A stretch of 64,000 nucleotides of DNA from Sulfurovum sp. (lineage in GTDB: Bacteria > Campylobacterota > Campylobacteria > Campylobacterales > Sulfurovaceae), in contig JAIZOF010000001.1 of assembly GCA_020525365.1 (NCBI GenBank), forward strand, positions 1,263,456-1,327,455. The letters run 5' to 3'. Every line of letters starts with the position of its first letter. Within the stretch, counting starts at the first letter, position 1. This document shows, in pieces, positions 18,077-27,219 of this stretch. A program made the position numbers and the translations under genes. The notes beneath the pieces are model-generated. The model had not been told where the DNA came from, made no database searches, and worked only from the letters and a program-made list of their open reading frames with translations.

Positions 18077-18844
18077 TTATCCTATATTTACCAATAGGAT
18101 GACTCCAAATATAATCCGATAGATACCAAATGCTACAAAGGTAAAGCGTTGTAAAAATACTAAAAAGAGCTTAATAGTCATATAGGCAACTATAAATGCT
18201 ATCACAAATCCAACAAAAAATGCTCCCCAATTGGCATTGAAAAACTCGTGGTAGTATTTAAGCAATTGATATCCACTTACTGTTGCCATAACAGGAATAG
18301 CAAGCAAAAAACTAAATTCTGTTGAAGTCTTCCGGTTAAGCCCTACGAGCAGTCCTCCGATAATAGTAGCTCCTGCTCTACTCGTTCCAGGTATCAGTGA
18401 GAAAACTTGTGCTATACCAATCCAAAGTGCTTGCATATGAGAAACCTTTTCTGTATCCTTGATATGTATCTCCTTTCCTTCATAAAAGTACTCGACCGCC
18501 AGAAAAACAATACCACCGATAATAAACATCCATGCAACCGTCTGTACATTTAAAAGGGTTTTAATCTGGTCTTTAAAAATAAAGCCGACAACAGCAAGGG
18601 GAAGAAAGGCAACAAAAAGTTTCATCCACAAGTCAATCTTCTTGAAGGTAATCTTTTCTCTGTAGATAAGCATGACTGCCAAAATGGCAGCAAACTGGAT
18701 AATAATCTCGTATGCTTTAATTAGGTCATTCTCCATTACCCCAAGAAATTTTAAAGCGATAATCATATGTCCTGTTGAGGAGATAGGCAGAAACTCCGTA
18801 AACCCTTCGATGATCCCAATGATCACCGCCTGAAAAATATCCAT
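18077..18844 (-). CDS. uppP: Undecaprenyl-diphosphatase UppP (BacA)
   Basis: Dephosphorylates undecaprenyl pyrophosphate to regenerate the lipid carrier for peptidoglycan and other envelope polymers. The 255 residues have about seven to eight hydrophobic segments. Catalytic signatures are EGFTEFLPISSTGHMII (residues 13-29) and SLIPGTSRAGATIIGGLLVGLNR (about 150). AAAGGA precedes the start. It is a single gene on the minus strand; the 174-base gap upstream (18845-19018) holds nothing I recognise. Confidence 0.95.
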   Translation of the reverse strand: MDIFQAVIIGIIEGFTEFLPISSTGHMIIALKFLGVMENDLIKAYEIIIQFAAILAVMLIYREKITFKKIDLWMKLFVAFLPLAVVGFIFKDQIKTLLNVQTVAWMFIIGGIVFLAVEYFYEGKEIHIKDTEKVSHMQALWIGIAQVFSLIPGTSRAGATIIGGLLVGLNRKTSTEFSFLLAIPVMATVSGYQLLKYYHEFFNANWGAFFVGFVIAFIVAYMTIKLFLVFLQRFTFVAFGIYRIIFGVILLVNIG

Positions 18845-19018
18845 ATATCAATTCCTTTGGAATTAAAGTGAAGAGTGAATGTCCTATATTTTTTAATGCT
18901 CAATGTTTTATTTTAATCACATTAAACACACATAAAGCACCATTGTATCATTAAAGAGTTTAGGGTGTTGCAAGATAAAAATAAATATTTCTCAAATAAT
19001 CAATTTATCACACGCTTC

Positions 19019-19642
19019 CTAGATACACTTTAGTATCTCGCACAAATCCTTTACATCGACACAGTGTGTTGCCGCCTCCTTCAGTATAGACTTGGCACAA
19101 AATGCTATACGCGTATTGGCATGAGCAAACATACTTAAATCATTGGCACCATCTCCCACAACAAGTGTATCTTCATATCCAACACCAAGTAGCTTTTGTA
19201 TGCGGATAGTCATATCGCCTTTAGCGTCAGAATACATCATCTCGCCTCCTACTTTTCCAGTTAATATACCATTTTCATCATGTAGGAAGTTAGAAAAATC
19301 TGCATCAATACCTAATCTCTCACAGATAGGCTTAGTAGCATTACGAAAACCGCCAGAGAAGCAGACAACAGTATAGCCTCTCTTTTTCAGCTCAGCCACT
19401 ACTTCAGCTGCTCCGGGCATCAAAGGTAGATTTATACAAATATTATCAACTTTGACTTTCTCTAGTCCTTCTAGTAGTGCAACTCTAGCAACAAGTGATT
19501 TGAAGAAATCAAGCTCCCCTGCCATAGCACGTTCAGTAATAGTAGCTACTTGTTCTTCTATCCCTAGTGGCTTTGCTAAAAAATCAATGGTTTCTCCATC
19601 CATCAGTGTTGAATCAAAATCAAATATAGCCAACTTACCCAT
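19019..19642 (-). CDS. serB: Phosphoserine phosphatase SerB
   Basis: HAD-superfamily phosphatase that makes L-serine from phosphoserine. The 207 residues contain motif I FDFDSTLMDGETID (nucleophile Asp in DFDST), motif II CFSGGF, and motif III VVGDGANDLSMFAHA, plus the C1 cap region IEEQVATITERAMAGELDFFKSL that is diagnostic for SerB. It lacks the ACT-like N-terminal extension of the E. coli enzyme. A likely -10 box TATAAT on the minus strand lies near 19674-19679, and the AGGTAACC ribosome region is shared with oadG. Confidence 0.93.
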   Translation of the reverse strand: MGKLAIFDFDSTLMDGETIDFLAKPLGIEEQVATITERAMAGELDFFKSLVARVALLEGLEKVKVDNICINLPLMPGAAEVVAELKKRGYTVVCFSGGFRNATKPICERLGIDADFSNFLHDENGILTGKVGGEMMYSDAKGDMTIRIQKLLGVGYEDTLVVGDGANDLSMFAHANTRIAFCAKSILKEAATHCVDVKDLCEILKCI

Positions 19643-19746
19643 TTATGGTTACCTCTATGTATTATTTGGGTAAAATTATAGCCAAATGAAGCTTCTGAAC
19701 TTTCTACTTCTTTATTGACGCAAGTAGCAAGAAGGAGAGAGTTTAA

Positions 19747-19776
19747 ATGAAAGTGCTTAATGCAAAAATACTGTGA
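19747..19776 (+). other. Nine-codon mini-ORF upstream of metF
   Basis: ATG at 19747 follows a strong AAGGAGAGAG ribosome site and encodes MKVLNAKIL before TGA. It lies 46 bases before the metF ATG, in the metF leader. Such a well-initiated short ORF could be a leader peptide or a remnant of a displaced gene; the sequence alone does not decide. Confidence 0.35.
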
Positions 19777-19822
19777 TAATTCGCAACAATTATAAATATA
19801 TTAATGTATAAGATAGGAAAAT

Positions 19823-20746
19823 ATGTTCGAAACATTCTGTGATTTTTTATGCAATAAAACCAAAAAATTTATTACTGTTGAAGTCAACCCGCCTCATGGG
19901 GCTTCTCTTGATAGCATCATCAAGGATATACGCAAACACAATCTACATGAAAAAGTTAGTGGTTTCTCTTGTACCGACAATCCTCTTGCTAAGCTCAAGA
20001 TGAGTGGTGTACTCTCTGCCATTAAGCTTCAACAGACCTTTGGTAAACCTGTATTAGCTACCATGAGCATGCGCGATAAAAACAAGCTATCCTTGCAGTC
20101 AACACTACTTGGTGCCAATGATTTTGATTTGCGTTGTATTCTTGCGCTCACGGGTGACCCTGCAAAGTACTCTGACCAACCAGAGGTTAAGGGGGTGCTT
20201 GAACGTGACTCAACACTACTCTTGAGTATTATCTATCATCTTAATAATGGGGTGGACTACTCTAATAAACCACTTAATCCTTCCCCTAAGCCCATCTATC
20301 CCTTTGCGGTAAGCAATAGCTATGCTAAAGATATAAAAAAGCTCCAAAAGCGTATGGTTAAAAAACTTGACTATGGTGCACGTGCCATCATTACTCAACC
20401 CGTCTACGACATAAATAGTGCCAAAGAGCTTCTTGCTCTCTTTGAAGAGGCAAAAGAGATGAGTATCCGTGATACTGCCAAAGAGGCACAGATGGTTCTA
20501 GGACAATTTCCTATTGTTCGTGCAAAAACAGCAAACTTTATTGATGATAAAGTACCAGGTATCTCTGTCCCCAAGGAGATTATTGACGAGATGAATCTTG
20601 CAGCAATGGATAGCGAAACCAAAGAACAAGAGGTTGGATTTTCCCTCTCAAAACAGATATTTGATGCTGTAATGAAAGCACATGGAAAGGTACATTTGAT
20701 GACACATAACCGATTTGATCTGTGTGCTAATCTTATTGGTGGCTGA
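19823..20746 (+). CDS. metF: 5,10-methylenetetrahydrofolate reductase (MetF family)
   Basis: FAD enzyme that reduces methylene-THF to methyl-THF for methionine synthesis. The 307-residue protein begins with KFITVEVNPPHGASLDSI, the folate-reductase barrel strand found in the branch typified by the C-terminal half of bifunctional homocysteine methyltransferases. It continues with ILALTGDPAKYSDQ (the GD motif that binds substrate) and YGARAIITQPVYD. It differs from the E. coli FEFFPP consensus, so it is an atypical MetF, but the fold signatures are clear. AGGA precedes the ATG. Confidence 0.85.
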   Translation: MFETFCDFLCNKTKKFITVEVNPPHGASLDSIIKDIRKHNLHEKVSGFSCTDNPLAKLKMSGVLSAIKLQQTFGKPVLATMSMRDKNKLSLQSTLLGANDFDLRCILALTGDPAKYSDQPEVKGVLERDSTLLLSIIYHLNNGVDYSNKPLNPSPKPIYPFAVSNSYAKDIKKLQKRMVKKLDYGARAIITQPVYDINSAKELLALFEEAKEMSIRDTAKEAQMVLGQFPIVRAKTANFIDDKVPGISVPKEIIDEMNLAAMDSETKEQEVGFSLSKQIFDAVMKAHGKVHLMTHNRFDLCANLIGG

Positions 20747-20804
20747 TAAAAAATAGATTTCTACTATATTCTGATGCTACAAAAAGTATATACATAGCAT
20801 ATTT

Positions 20805-21227
20805 CTAGGATATACCCCACGCATATCCACCTATAATAATACTATAGCGTACTCCTTTTGCTACAAAAACAATCCAAATAAACTTCTTAAGATCATACTT
20901 TAATACCCCAGCAACAAAAGTGAGTGGGTCACCAATAATAGGCATCCAACTTAATAGCAGTATCCAGCCACCCCATTTTTCAAAATACCTATGTGCTTGT
21001 GTCATCTTTTCCGAAGAAAGGTAATCCCGTTGCTTCAAAAAGTGCTCCCCTTTCAAGCCCAACCAGTAATTAAATAGTGAACCAAGCATATTGCCCATGG
21101 TTGCAAAGAGCCACAGAAGTATAGTAGAATAATTTTGAGAGAGATCATAAATCAATAATACTTCACTCCCTACAGGAAAGAGCGTAGCAGAGACAAATGC
21201 TACAAGGAAAAGACTAAGATAAACCAT
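20805..21227 (-). CDS. YqaA/DedA-like small membrane protein
   Basis: A membrane protein of 140 residues with four to five hydrophobic segments. It matches the YqaA branch of the SNARE-associated superfamily: VAFVSATLFPVGSEVLLI at the N-terminus, GNMLGSLFNYWLG in the second helix, and the re-entrant motif LLSWMPIIGDPLTFVAGVLKYDLKKFI. Function is unknown; relatives are thought to flip lipids. Two ATGs are adjacent (21230 and 21227); both lie inside the 3' end of the LpxH-like gene, giving an overlap of 14-17 bases and probable translational coupling. Confidence 0.82.
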   Translation of the reverse strand: MVYLSLFLVAFVSATLFPVGSEVLLIYDLSQNYSTILLWLFATMGNMLGSLFNYWLGLKGEHFLKQRDYLSSEKMTQAHRYFEKWGGWILLLSWMPIIGDPLTFVAGVLKYDLKKFIWIVFVAKGVRYSIIIGGYAWGIS

Positions 21228-21930
21228 CAATATCTACAAATAAAATATTGCCCCCCTTGATGACTGCTACTTGTTTCTGGCAAGCGAGTGAAGGGAGTGA
21301 AACGTAGTCTCCTATCACCTTTGCTTGATGAAAATGCCCTTCAATCACCAAATCAACATTATCATAGTGTCTCATAATTGCCTCTACACGATCTTTGAGA
21401 CCCTCAAAAGAGTAGCAAATATACTTTTGTGAGAGCTTTTTTATACGATGATTAATAATCTGTTTTTGAAAAGGACGAAGCACTTTAAGTGTAACAGCAT
21501 TGCGTAGTAATTTGCAGTAAATATCATACACTAGCCCTGCAGCATACTTGTCTCCATGGGAAATGGCAACCTTTTTACTACCCATGGCAAACATAACAGG
21601 CTGTGCTTCTCTATTATAAACATGTATATTTGGAAAAATTTCTTGGAGACAGAAATCATGATTACCTTCAAAATAGTAGATCTCCATAGTTTGAGAAAGA
21701 ACCTGTAATAGGCTTATTGCTTTCTTGGAAAAGGTTTGAATATAGTCATTGTATCCAAACAGAAGATCAAAGTTATCCCCCATCAAAAAAAGCTGCGAAG
21801 CTCTAATATTGCCAGAGAGAAGCTTCTGAAGCAAAAACGGAAATTCCTCCCCGTGATGAGGGTAATGGGAGTCCGCAATAAACAAGGCATCTTCTTTTAG
21901 TATCAACATTCCATCATCCTCTTCACCCAT
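21214..21930 (-). CDS. LpxH-like UDP-2,3-diacylglucosamine diphosphatase / metallophosphatase
   Basis: Calcineurin-type metallophosphoesterase of 238 residues. Metal-ligand motifs are clear: IADSHYPHHGEE (D-x-H), FLMGDNFDLLFGY (GDxxD-like), FEGNHDFCLQ (GNHD), ISHGDKYAAG and VIEGHFHQAK (GHxH). The pattern and length fit LpxH, which splits UDP-2,3-diacylglucosamine in lipid A synthesis. The lipid A genes lpxB and lpxA a few kb away support this, but the family also holds other phosphatases. It ends in an overlap with the yqaA-like gene. A shorter start (MLILKEDALF) is possible. Confidence 0.82.
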   Translation of the reverse strand: MGEEDDGMLILKEDALFIADSHYPHHGEEFPFLLQKLLSGNIRASQLFLMGDNFDLLFGYNDYIQTFSKKAISLLQVLSQTMEIYYFEGNHDFCLQEIFPNIHVYNREAQPVMFAMGSKKVAISHGDKYAAGLVYDIYCKLLRNAVTLKVLRPFQKQIINHRIKKLSQKYICYSFEGLKDRVEAIMRHYDNVDLVIEGHFHQAKVIGDYVSLPSLACQKQVAVIKGGNILFVDIDGLS

Positions 21931-21946
21931 TAATCTTTCATTTTAA

Positions 21947-22954
21947 CTATGGGACATATGCGATTGTAGGTATCCCCATCCCTTCATCATATCCACACAT
22001 CAGGTTTGCTGCAACAAGTGCTTGCGAACTGGCACCTCGTAACAGATTGTCAATAGCAGAGCTAACAAAAAGTGTGTTACCATTAACCATAGCATAGATA
22101 TCACAAAAGTGAGTGCCTGCAGTACTTTTAATATCAACTGGTTTTTCACATATACGAATAAATGGATCATCTATATAGATCTCTTTAAGTACTGCCAGTG
22201 GATCAATATCATCTTTAAGGGTTGCATAGATGGAGACAAGCTCTCCTCGTGTTGCAGGAATGAGATGTGGTACAAAGTTTACCTGCATCTTGGCACCGTG
22301 TATCTTCTCTATTTTCTCAGCTATTTCAGGTGCATGACGATGTTTGAGTGGATTATAGGCAAAGATATTATCATTAATGCCTACAAAGTGGGTCTCATTG
22401 CTCAGCTTCTTTCCTGCCCCACTCACTCCTGATTTGGCATCAATAAAAAGTGGCGCAGAGACATCAAGATAGGGAATAAATGGTAAAATACCGAGCAGGG
22501 TTGCTGTAGGGTAGCATCCCGGTCCTGCAGCAAGATTGGTATTTTTAAGCTCTTCGCGGTAGTACTCGATGAGTGCATAGACGGACTTTGAAAGGTGTGT
22601 CTTATCCTCATGTTTACAGTAGTATGCCTCGTAAGTTTCAAGCTCCAAACGATAGTCAGCTGAAAGATCAACCACCTTCAAGCCTGCCTCAATAAGATAC
22701 TTAGCAAAACCCATAGAGGTTTTGTGAGGTAGTGCCAAAAAGACTAAATCACAATGTTTAATAACACTATCGATATCAGCTTTATCTACTGACATTGTTA
22801 CTACCCCATTCAAAGAAGGATGAAGTTGTTCAATCATCGTATCACCTCGTGAAGTTGCCAGATAACTCAACTCAAAACCTGGATGCATTACCAACATCTT
22901 AACCAGTTCCAACCCTGTATATCCACTGGCACCCACAATACCTACTTTTACCAT
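21947..22954 (-). CDS. argC: N-acetyl-gamma-glutamyl-phosphate reductase
   Basis: NADPH-dependent reduction of N-acetylglutamyl phosphate in arginine synthesis. The 335 residues show the nucleotide-binding N-terminus VGIVGASGYTGLELVKML, the catalytic cysteine in AAGPGCYPTATLLGILPF (about residue 140) and HLIPATRGELVSIYA. Length and motifs are standard. The lpxH-like gene follows after 16 bases on the same strand. The gap to greA (22955-23048) holds only a weak AT-rich repeat. Together with carB nearby this gives parts of arginine/pyrimidine metabolism. Confidence 0.96.
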   Translation of the reverse strand: MVKVGIVGASGYTGLELVKMLVMHPGFELSYLATSRGDTMIEQLHPSLNGVVTMSVDKADIDSVIKHCDLVFLALPHKTSMGFAKYLIEAGLKVVDLSADYRLELETYEAYYCKHEDKTHLSKSVYALIEYYREELKNTNLAAGPGCYPTATLLGILPFIPYLDVSAPLFIDAKSGVSGAGKKLSNETHFVGINDNIFAYNPLKHRHAPEIAEKIEKIHGAKMQVNFVPHLIPATRGELVSIYATLKDDIDPLAVLKEIYIDDPFIRICEKPVDIKSTAGTHFCDIYAMVNGNTLFVSSAIDNLLRGASSQALVAANLMCGYDEGMGIPTIAYVP

Positions 22955-23048
22955 AAAAACTTTCCTTTACTTTATGTACTTAACAATAATTTAAAACTAC
23001 TTTACAAACAGAAGTATTGTAAAACAATATATTAACACTTTTCATTCT

Positions 23049-23540
23049 TTACAGCTTAAGGACAATCTCCTCAAATAGCACCTCTTCAATCTCATATACT
23101 TTTTTACCACTTGGAAGGTTTAGCTCTACCTCATCTCCCTCTTCTTTTCCAATAAGCACGCGTGCCATGGGTGACTGGAATGAAATGAGTCCCCTCTCAG
23201 GCTGTGCCTCCATACTTCCAACAATAGTATATTTATTTTCCTCACCACTCTGCTGGCAGGTCAGGCAAATTGTTGAACCAAAGCTAATACGCTCATGTGC
23301 CAGCGCTGAAGGGTCAACCACCTGTGCACGCCCAATAATATCAGTTAATTCAGAAATACGTGCTTCCATTAATCCCTGTTTCTCTTTCGCAGCATGATAC
23401 TCTGCATTCTCCTTAAGGTCGCCAAGTTCCCTTGCTTCATCTATCACCTTGGCAATCTTACCTCTTTCGTGAGTCTTCAGTTGTTCCAATTCTTCACTCA
23501 GATTGACATAAGTTTCACGCAACATCGGCTCTTTTTGCAT
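23049..23540 (-). CDS. greA: Transcription elongation factor GreA
   Basis: Stimulates transcript cleavage by stalled RNA polymerase. From the chosen ATG at 23540 the protein has 163 residues, starting MQKEPMLRETY. It has the N-terminal coiled coil with acidic tip (KVIDEARELGDLKENAEYHAAKEKQ) and the C-terminal FKBP-like domain (ISFQSPMARVLIGKEEGDEVEL). The frame stays open to 23621, but that extension would run through the promoter: an extended -10 TGCTATAAT lies at 23586-23594 on the minus strand. GGAAAAG precedes the chosen start. Confidence 0.95.
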   Translation of the reverse strand: MQKEPMLRETYVNLSEELEQLKTHERGKIAKVIDEARELGDLKENAEYHAAKEKQGLMEARISELTDIIGRAQVVDPSALAHERISFGSTICLTCQQSGEENKYTIVGSMEAQPERGLISFQSPMARVLIGKEEGDEVELNLPSGKKVYEIEEVLFEEIVLKL

Positions 23541-23585
23541 GACTTTTCCTTTAAATATATTTAATTTAAGATAAACAATTAAAGT

Positions 23586-23594
23586 ATTATAGCA
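23586..23594 (-). promoter_or_regulatory. Extended -10 promoter element of greA
   Basis: The minus strand reads TGCTATAAT, a perfect extended -10 element, 46 bases before the greA ATG at 23540. It argues against the longer upstream start. Confidence 0.6.
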
Positions 23595-23709
23595 AATATA
23601 TTTATAGTGATAACTACACACAAATTATATCTCTAAGTTATCAAGGTATACAAAAGTCAAAAAATTTTTAGTATACTTCCTTTCAATATTTAAGTAAAGG
23701 CGGTCTATT

Positions 23710-24765
23710 ATGAAAGTGCTTGTTTCTGCCCTTGAACCCTCTTCTAATCTCCATCTACATGAAGTACTTAAACATACACAAGGCATTGAGCTTATAGGGA
23801 TTTTTGATAAGCACATTGATCAGGGAAGACCGCTCTACGACATTACCGAAATGGCAATCATGGGTGTGGTTGATGCCATTAAAAAGCTACGGTGGTTCTT
23901 CAAGGTGATAGATGAGATGGTTGATTTAGCGAAAGAAGCAGACAAGATACTTCTAATGGACTCTTCAGGCTTCAACCTGCCTCTTGCCAAAAAACTTAAA
24001 AAACGCTATCCAAACAAAGAGATTATCTATTATATCCTTCCTCAGGTATGGGCAAGTCGTCCTAAACGAGTCAAAAAACTAGAAAAATATTGCGATAACT
24101 TGCTAGGTATTTTGCCATTTGAGACTAGCTGTTATCCTAGTGGAAAAGCACGTTATATTGGACATCCATTACTTGATGAGATCACCTCTGCCTGTAACCC
24201 TAAAGAAAATAGAGGCTGCATTGCCTTCTTTCCAGGAAGTCGAAAAAGTGAGATAGAGCGTCTCATGCCTATTTTTCTTAAAGTACGCAAAAAATTACCC
24301 AATATCCGCCCTTTACTAGTCATACCGCCACACTTTAGTCGTAACCAAATTGCCAAGCTCTATATCGGTAACCGTAATTTTGAGATTGTCCGCAATACAC
24401 ACGAAGCTCTCATGTGTGCCGAATTTGCCTTTATTTGCTCAGGTACTGCCACACTTGAAGCGGCCCTCATGGGTACCCCTTTCACTCTCGCCTATATTGC
24501 TAAGCGTTTTGATTTTTTTATTGGTACAAAAATACTAGGTATTACACAAGTAGGACTGGCAAATATCATCCTTTCTCATTATAACAATACTACATTACAC
24601 AAAGAGCTACTCCAGGAAGATGTTACTGTCAACAATCTTCTTGCAGAATATTACAATACCGACCAAAAACAATTTGCTAAAAAAGCCAAAGAGCTCAAAA
24701 AATATCTTGGGTATGGCAGCAGTAAAAATGTAGCAGAGATACTAATGAAGAATGAGGAGTTTTAA
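23710..24765 (+). CDS. lpxB: Lipid-A-disaccharide synthase
   Basis: GT19 glycosyltransferase that joins UDP-diacylglucosamine and lipid X. The 351 residues begin MKVLVSALEPSSNLHL, the family's nucleotide-sugar domain start. They include MGVVDAIKKLRW, YYILPQVWASRPKRVKKLEKY, the FPGSRKSEIERLMP motif and CSGTATLEAALMGTPF in the C-terminal GT-B half. The protein is slightly shorter than the E. coli enzyme (382), as in other Campylobacterota. It starts a run of plus-strand genes. A candidate -10 TATACT lies near 23670. Confidence 0.95.
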   Translation: MKVLVSALEPSSNLHLHEVLKHTQGIELIGIFDKHIDQGRPLYDITEMAIMGVVDAIKKLRWFFKVIDEMVDLAKEADKILLMDSSGFNLPLAKKLKKRYPNKEIIYYILPQVWASRPKRVKKLEKYCDNLLGILPFETSCYPSGKARYIGHPLLDEITSACNPKENRGCIAFFPGSRKSEIERLMPIFLKVRKKLPNIRPLLVIPPHFSRNQIAKLYIGNRNFEIVRNTHEALMCAEFAFICSGTATLEAALMGTPFTLAYIAKRFDFFIGTKILGITQVGLANIILSHYNNTTLHKELLQEDVTVNNLLAEYYNTDQKQFAKKAKELKKYLGYGSSKNVAEILMKNEEF

Positions 24766-24831
24766 TATAATGAAATATATATTTAAAGTTTTTTTTCAAA
24801 ATAGAACTACTACCTTAGCAAGGAATACAAC

Positions 24832-25911
24832 TTGCTAGTACATATCTGCTGTGCTGTTGACAGCCACTACTTTCTCCAAAAACTCCGTAATGATTATCCA
24901 AATGAGAGGCTAATTGGATTCTTTTATGACCCCAATATCCACCCCTACTCTGAATACTATCTACGGTTACTCGACGTTAAACGAAGCTGTAAAATACTCG
25001 ATATAGAGCTCATCGAGGGAGAATACGATACCAAGGCATGGCTTGAGGCGGTTAAAGGATTAGAAAAAGAACCCGAAAAAGGTGCACGTTGTGCGGTTTG
25101 CTTTGATAGACGCTTTGAAGTAAGTGCACAAAAGGCTGCTGAGATAGGAGAAGAAGCTTTTACTTCTACCCTGCTTACTTCCCCCAAAAAGTCACTCAAA
25201 CAGCTTAAAATTGCAGGTGAAACCCTTGCCAAGCGTTTTGGCGTACAGTTTCTTACCCTCGATTACCGTAAAGCCTCTGGTACACAAGAACAAAATGTTA
25301 TAGCAAAAGAAAATCAACTCTACCGTCAAGACTACTGCGGCTGTCTTTTTGGGTTGACAATGCAACGCGAACAACAGCAAAAACTTGCTGACGAACTCTT
25401 TATGCCCATATCAGGACAGGTACAACCAGAGTCTATTGAAGCACGTATTGCATTATATGAAGAAAGGTGGCAACTCGAGACAAAGAAAACCCACTACCAA
25501 ATTGTCAAACAACACTTTTTAAACTGGCGATTAAAATTTGCCACACTTCGTGTACGCAAGGAAGTCATTCCTGCACATATTCTACCTTACTCGGTACTCA
25601 AAAATAACTATACTAGAGGTAAAATAGAATACAAGATAGATACACTACACTACATGAACCGCAATGAGGTAAAATTTATTACACTTGAAAGCTATAATAC
25701 CTTGAGCAAAACACACTATAAAAATGTAACCGAACTAATATTCTCTCCGCCCTCTTTTGATAAGGAAGTAGATATTAGAAATAAGCTAAAAATGGGTGCA
25801 TACGATCTTTCTACTATACTTATTGTAGATGAGATACCAAATCATAAAATAGAACTATTTATTGAGAGTGAAATTTATAATGATGTTAAAGAGGTACTTA
25901 TTACACTCTAA
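24832..25911 (+). CDS. queH: Epoxyqueuosine reductase QueH, long form, TTG start
   Basis: Performs the last step of queuosine synthesis in tRNA. The first ~190 residues are the QueH (DUF208) domain: [12 protein letters not shown] with the paired cysteines, [36 protein letters not shown] and [11 protein letters not shown]; the cysteines supply the iron-sulfur centres. About 150 further residues form a C-terminal extension, as I remember from Helicobacter and related species. The start is TTG at 24832: AAGGA lies 8 bases ahead and the conserved LVHICCA begins at residue 2. tgt, an earlier step in the same pathway, is at the end of the window. Confidence 0.92.
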   Translation: MLVHICCAVDSHYFLQKLRNDYPNERLIGFFYDPNIHPYSEYYLRLLDVKRSCKILDIELIEGEYDTKAWLEAVKGLEKEPEKGARCAVCFDRRFEVSAQKAAEIGEEAFTSTLLTSPKKSLKQLKIAGETLAKRFGVQFLTLDYRKASGTQEQNVIAKENQLYRQDYCGCLFGLTMQREQQQKLADELFMPISGQVQPESIEARIALYEERWQLETKKTHYQIVKQHFLNWRLKFATLRVRKEVIPAHILPYSVLKNNYTRGKIEYKIDTLHYMNRNEVKFITLESYNTLSKTHYKNVTELIFSPPSFDKEVDIRNKLKMGAYDLSTILIVDEIPNHKIELFIESEIYNDVKEVLITL

Positions 25912-25961
25912 TAAACTTTACGATAAAATACTCAAAATTTGATATAACAAAAGGTTTTTGC

Positions 25962-26411
25962 GTGCTTTATAATGTTGTTGATATTCAAAAAATTCTTCCT
26001 CATAGGTATCCCTTTCTTCTGGTTGATCGTATTACCAAATTAGAAGAGAAAGTTTGTATCGAAGGATACAAAAATGTCTCTATCTCTGAACCTGTATTTC
26101 AAGGACACTTCCCTGATCATCCTATCTACCCTGGTGTGATGATTATTGAGGGTATGGCACAGGCTGGTGGCATATTGGCATTCAAAAGTATGGATAATAT
26201 AACCCAAGAAGAAATTGCCAACAAGGTAGTCTACTTTATGAGTATTGACAAGGCAAAGTTTCGTTCTCCTGTCACTCCAGGTGACCAATTGGTCTACAAG
26301 ATTAATGTCATCAAAAATAAAGGTGCGGTATGGCAACTTAGTGCTGAAGCTTATGTTGATGATAAAATAGCTGCCCAAGCTGAGCTCAAAGCTATGATTG
26401 TGGATAGATAA
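25962..26411 (+). CDS. fabZ: 3-hydroxyacyl-ACP dehydratase FabZ, GTG start
   Basis: Dehydrates 3-hydroxyacyl-ACP in fatty acid synthesis. The 149 residues contain [13 protein letters not shown] and the active-site segment [25 protein letters not shown] with catalytic His and Glu. The start is GTG at 25962 ([17 protein letters not shown]), supported by AAAAGG upstream and by the standard distance to the HRYPFLL motif. It is 6 bases ahead of lpxA. The fabZ-lpxA pairing is widespread, because both enzymes share hydroxyacyl-ACP as substrate. Confidence 0.96.
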   Translation: MLYNVVDIQKILPHRYPFLLVDRITKLEEKVCIEGYKNVSISEPVFQGHFPDHPIYPGVMIIEGMAQAGGILAFKSMDNITQEEIANKVVYFMSIDKAKFRSPVTPGDQLVYKINVIKNKGAVWQLSAEAYVDDKIAAQAELKAMIVDR

Positions 26412-26417
26412 TTCCAA

Positions 26418-27200
26418 ATGAAACATATTCATCCAACCGCTATTATCGAAGAGGGGGCTATTCTTGGGAAGAATGTGACTGTAGGTCCATTTACTTATAT
26501 TGGATCACACGTCAAAATAGGTGACGAAACCTCTATTGCCTCCCATGCTGTTATTGAAGGTTTCACTACTATAGGAAAACACAATCATATCTTCCCACAT
26601 GCAGCAGTAGGAACAGTCCCTCAGGACCTGAAGTATAGTGGAGAAGAGAGTGAGCTTATCATCGGTGACAATAACACTATCCGTGAATTTACCCTACTCA
26701 ACTCTGGCACTAAGGGTGGTGGCATGGTTACTAAAATCGGTAACCATAATCTGCTGATGGGATATGTTCATTTGGGACATGATGTTATGCTTGGCGATCA
26801 TTGTATCCTTGCCAATGGTGCAACCTTAGCCGGTCATGTTGAATTGGGTGACCATGTAGTTATCGGTGGGTTAACACCAGTACATCAATTTGTACATATT
26901 GGTGACTATGCTATGGTTGGTGGCGCAAGTGCTGTTTCTCAAGATATTCCACCATACTGTCTTGCAGAAGGAAACCGTGCCATACTTCGAGGGCTAAATC
27001 TAACTGGTCTAAGAAGAAAGATTGATCGAGAAGAAATCAATGCACTTAAAAATGCCTATCGCAAACTTTTTGAGCAAGGAGATCCTCTACAAGATATTGC
27101 ACAGGAGATTCTCAAAAGAACTGACTCACTATATGTAAAATCTCTTTGTATGTTTATTGAAACATCTAAACGTGGTATACCATATACCAGAAAAGCATAA
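26418..27200 (+). CDS. lpxA: UDP-N-acetylglucosamine acyltransferase LpxA
   Basis: First enzyme of lipid A synthesis, transferring a 3-hydroxyacyl chain to UDP-GlcNAc. The 260 residues form a left-handed beta-helix of hexapeptide repeats (IHPTAIIEEGAILGKNVTVG...) followed by a helical C-terminal domain (LRRKIDREEINALKNAYRKLF). The catalytic histidine lies in GYVHLGHDVMLGDHC, and the acyl-length region is ATLAGHVELGDHVVIGG. Length and order match the family closely. It is followed by clpX after 19 bases. Confidence 0.97.
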   Translation: MKHIHPTAIIEEGAILGKNVTVGPFTYIGSHVKIGDETSIASHAVIEGFTTIGKHNHIFPHAAVGTVPQDLKYSGEESELIIGDNNTIREFTLLNSGTKGGGMVTKIGNHNLLMGYVHLGHDVMLGDHCILANGATLAGHVELGDHVVIGGLTPVHQFVHIGDYAMVGGASAVSQDIPPYCLAEGNRAILRGLNLTGLRRKIDREEINALKNAYRKLFEQGDPLQDIAQEILKRTDSLYVKSLCMFIETSKRGIPYTRKA

Positions 27201-27219
27201 TTAACCAAAAGGAATATGA

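Noticed and set aside
23541-23621. Longer GreA start
   Set aside because: The extension crosses an extended -10 promoter element and has no similarity to GreA; the ATG at 23540 has a good ribosome site.
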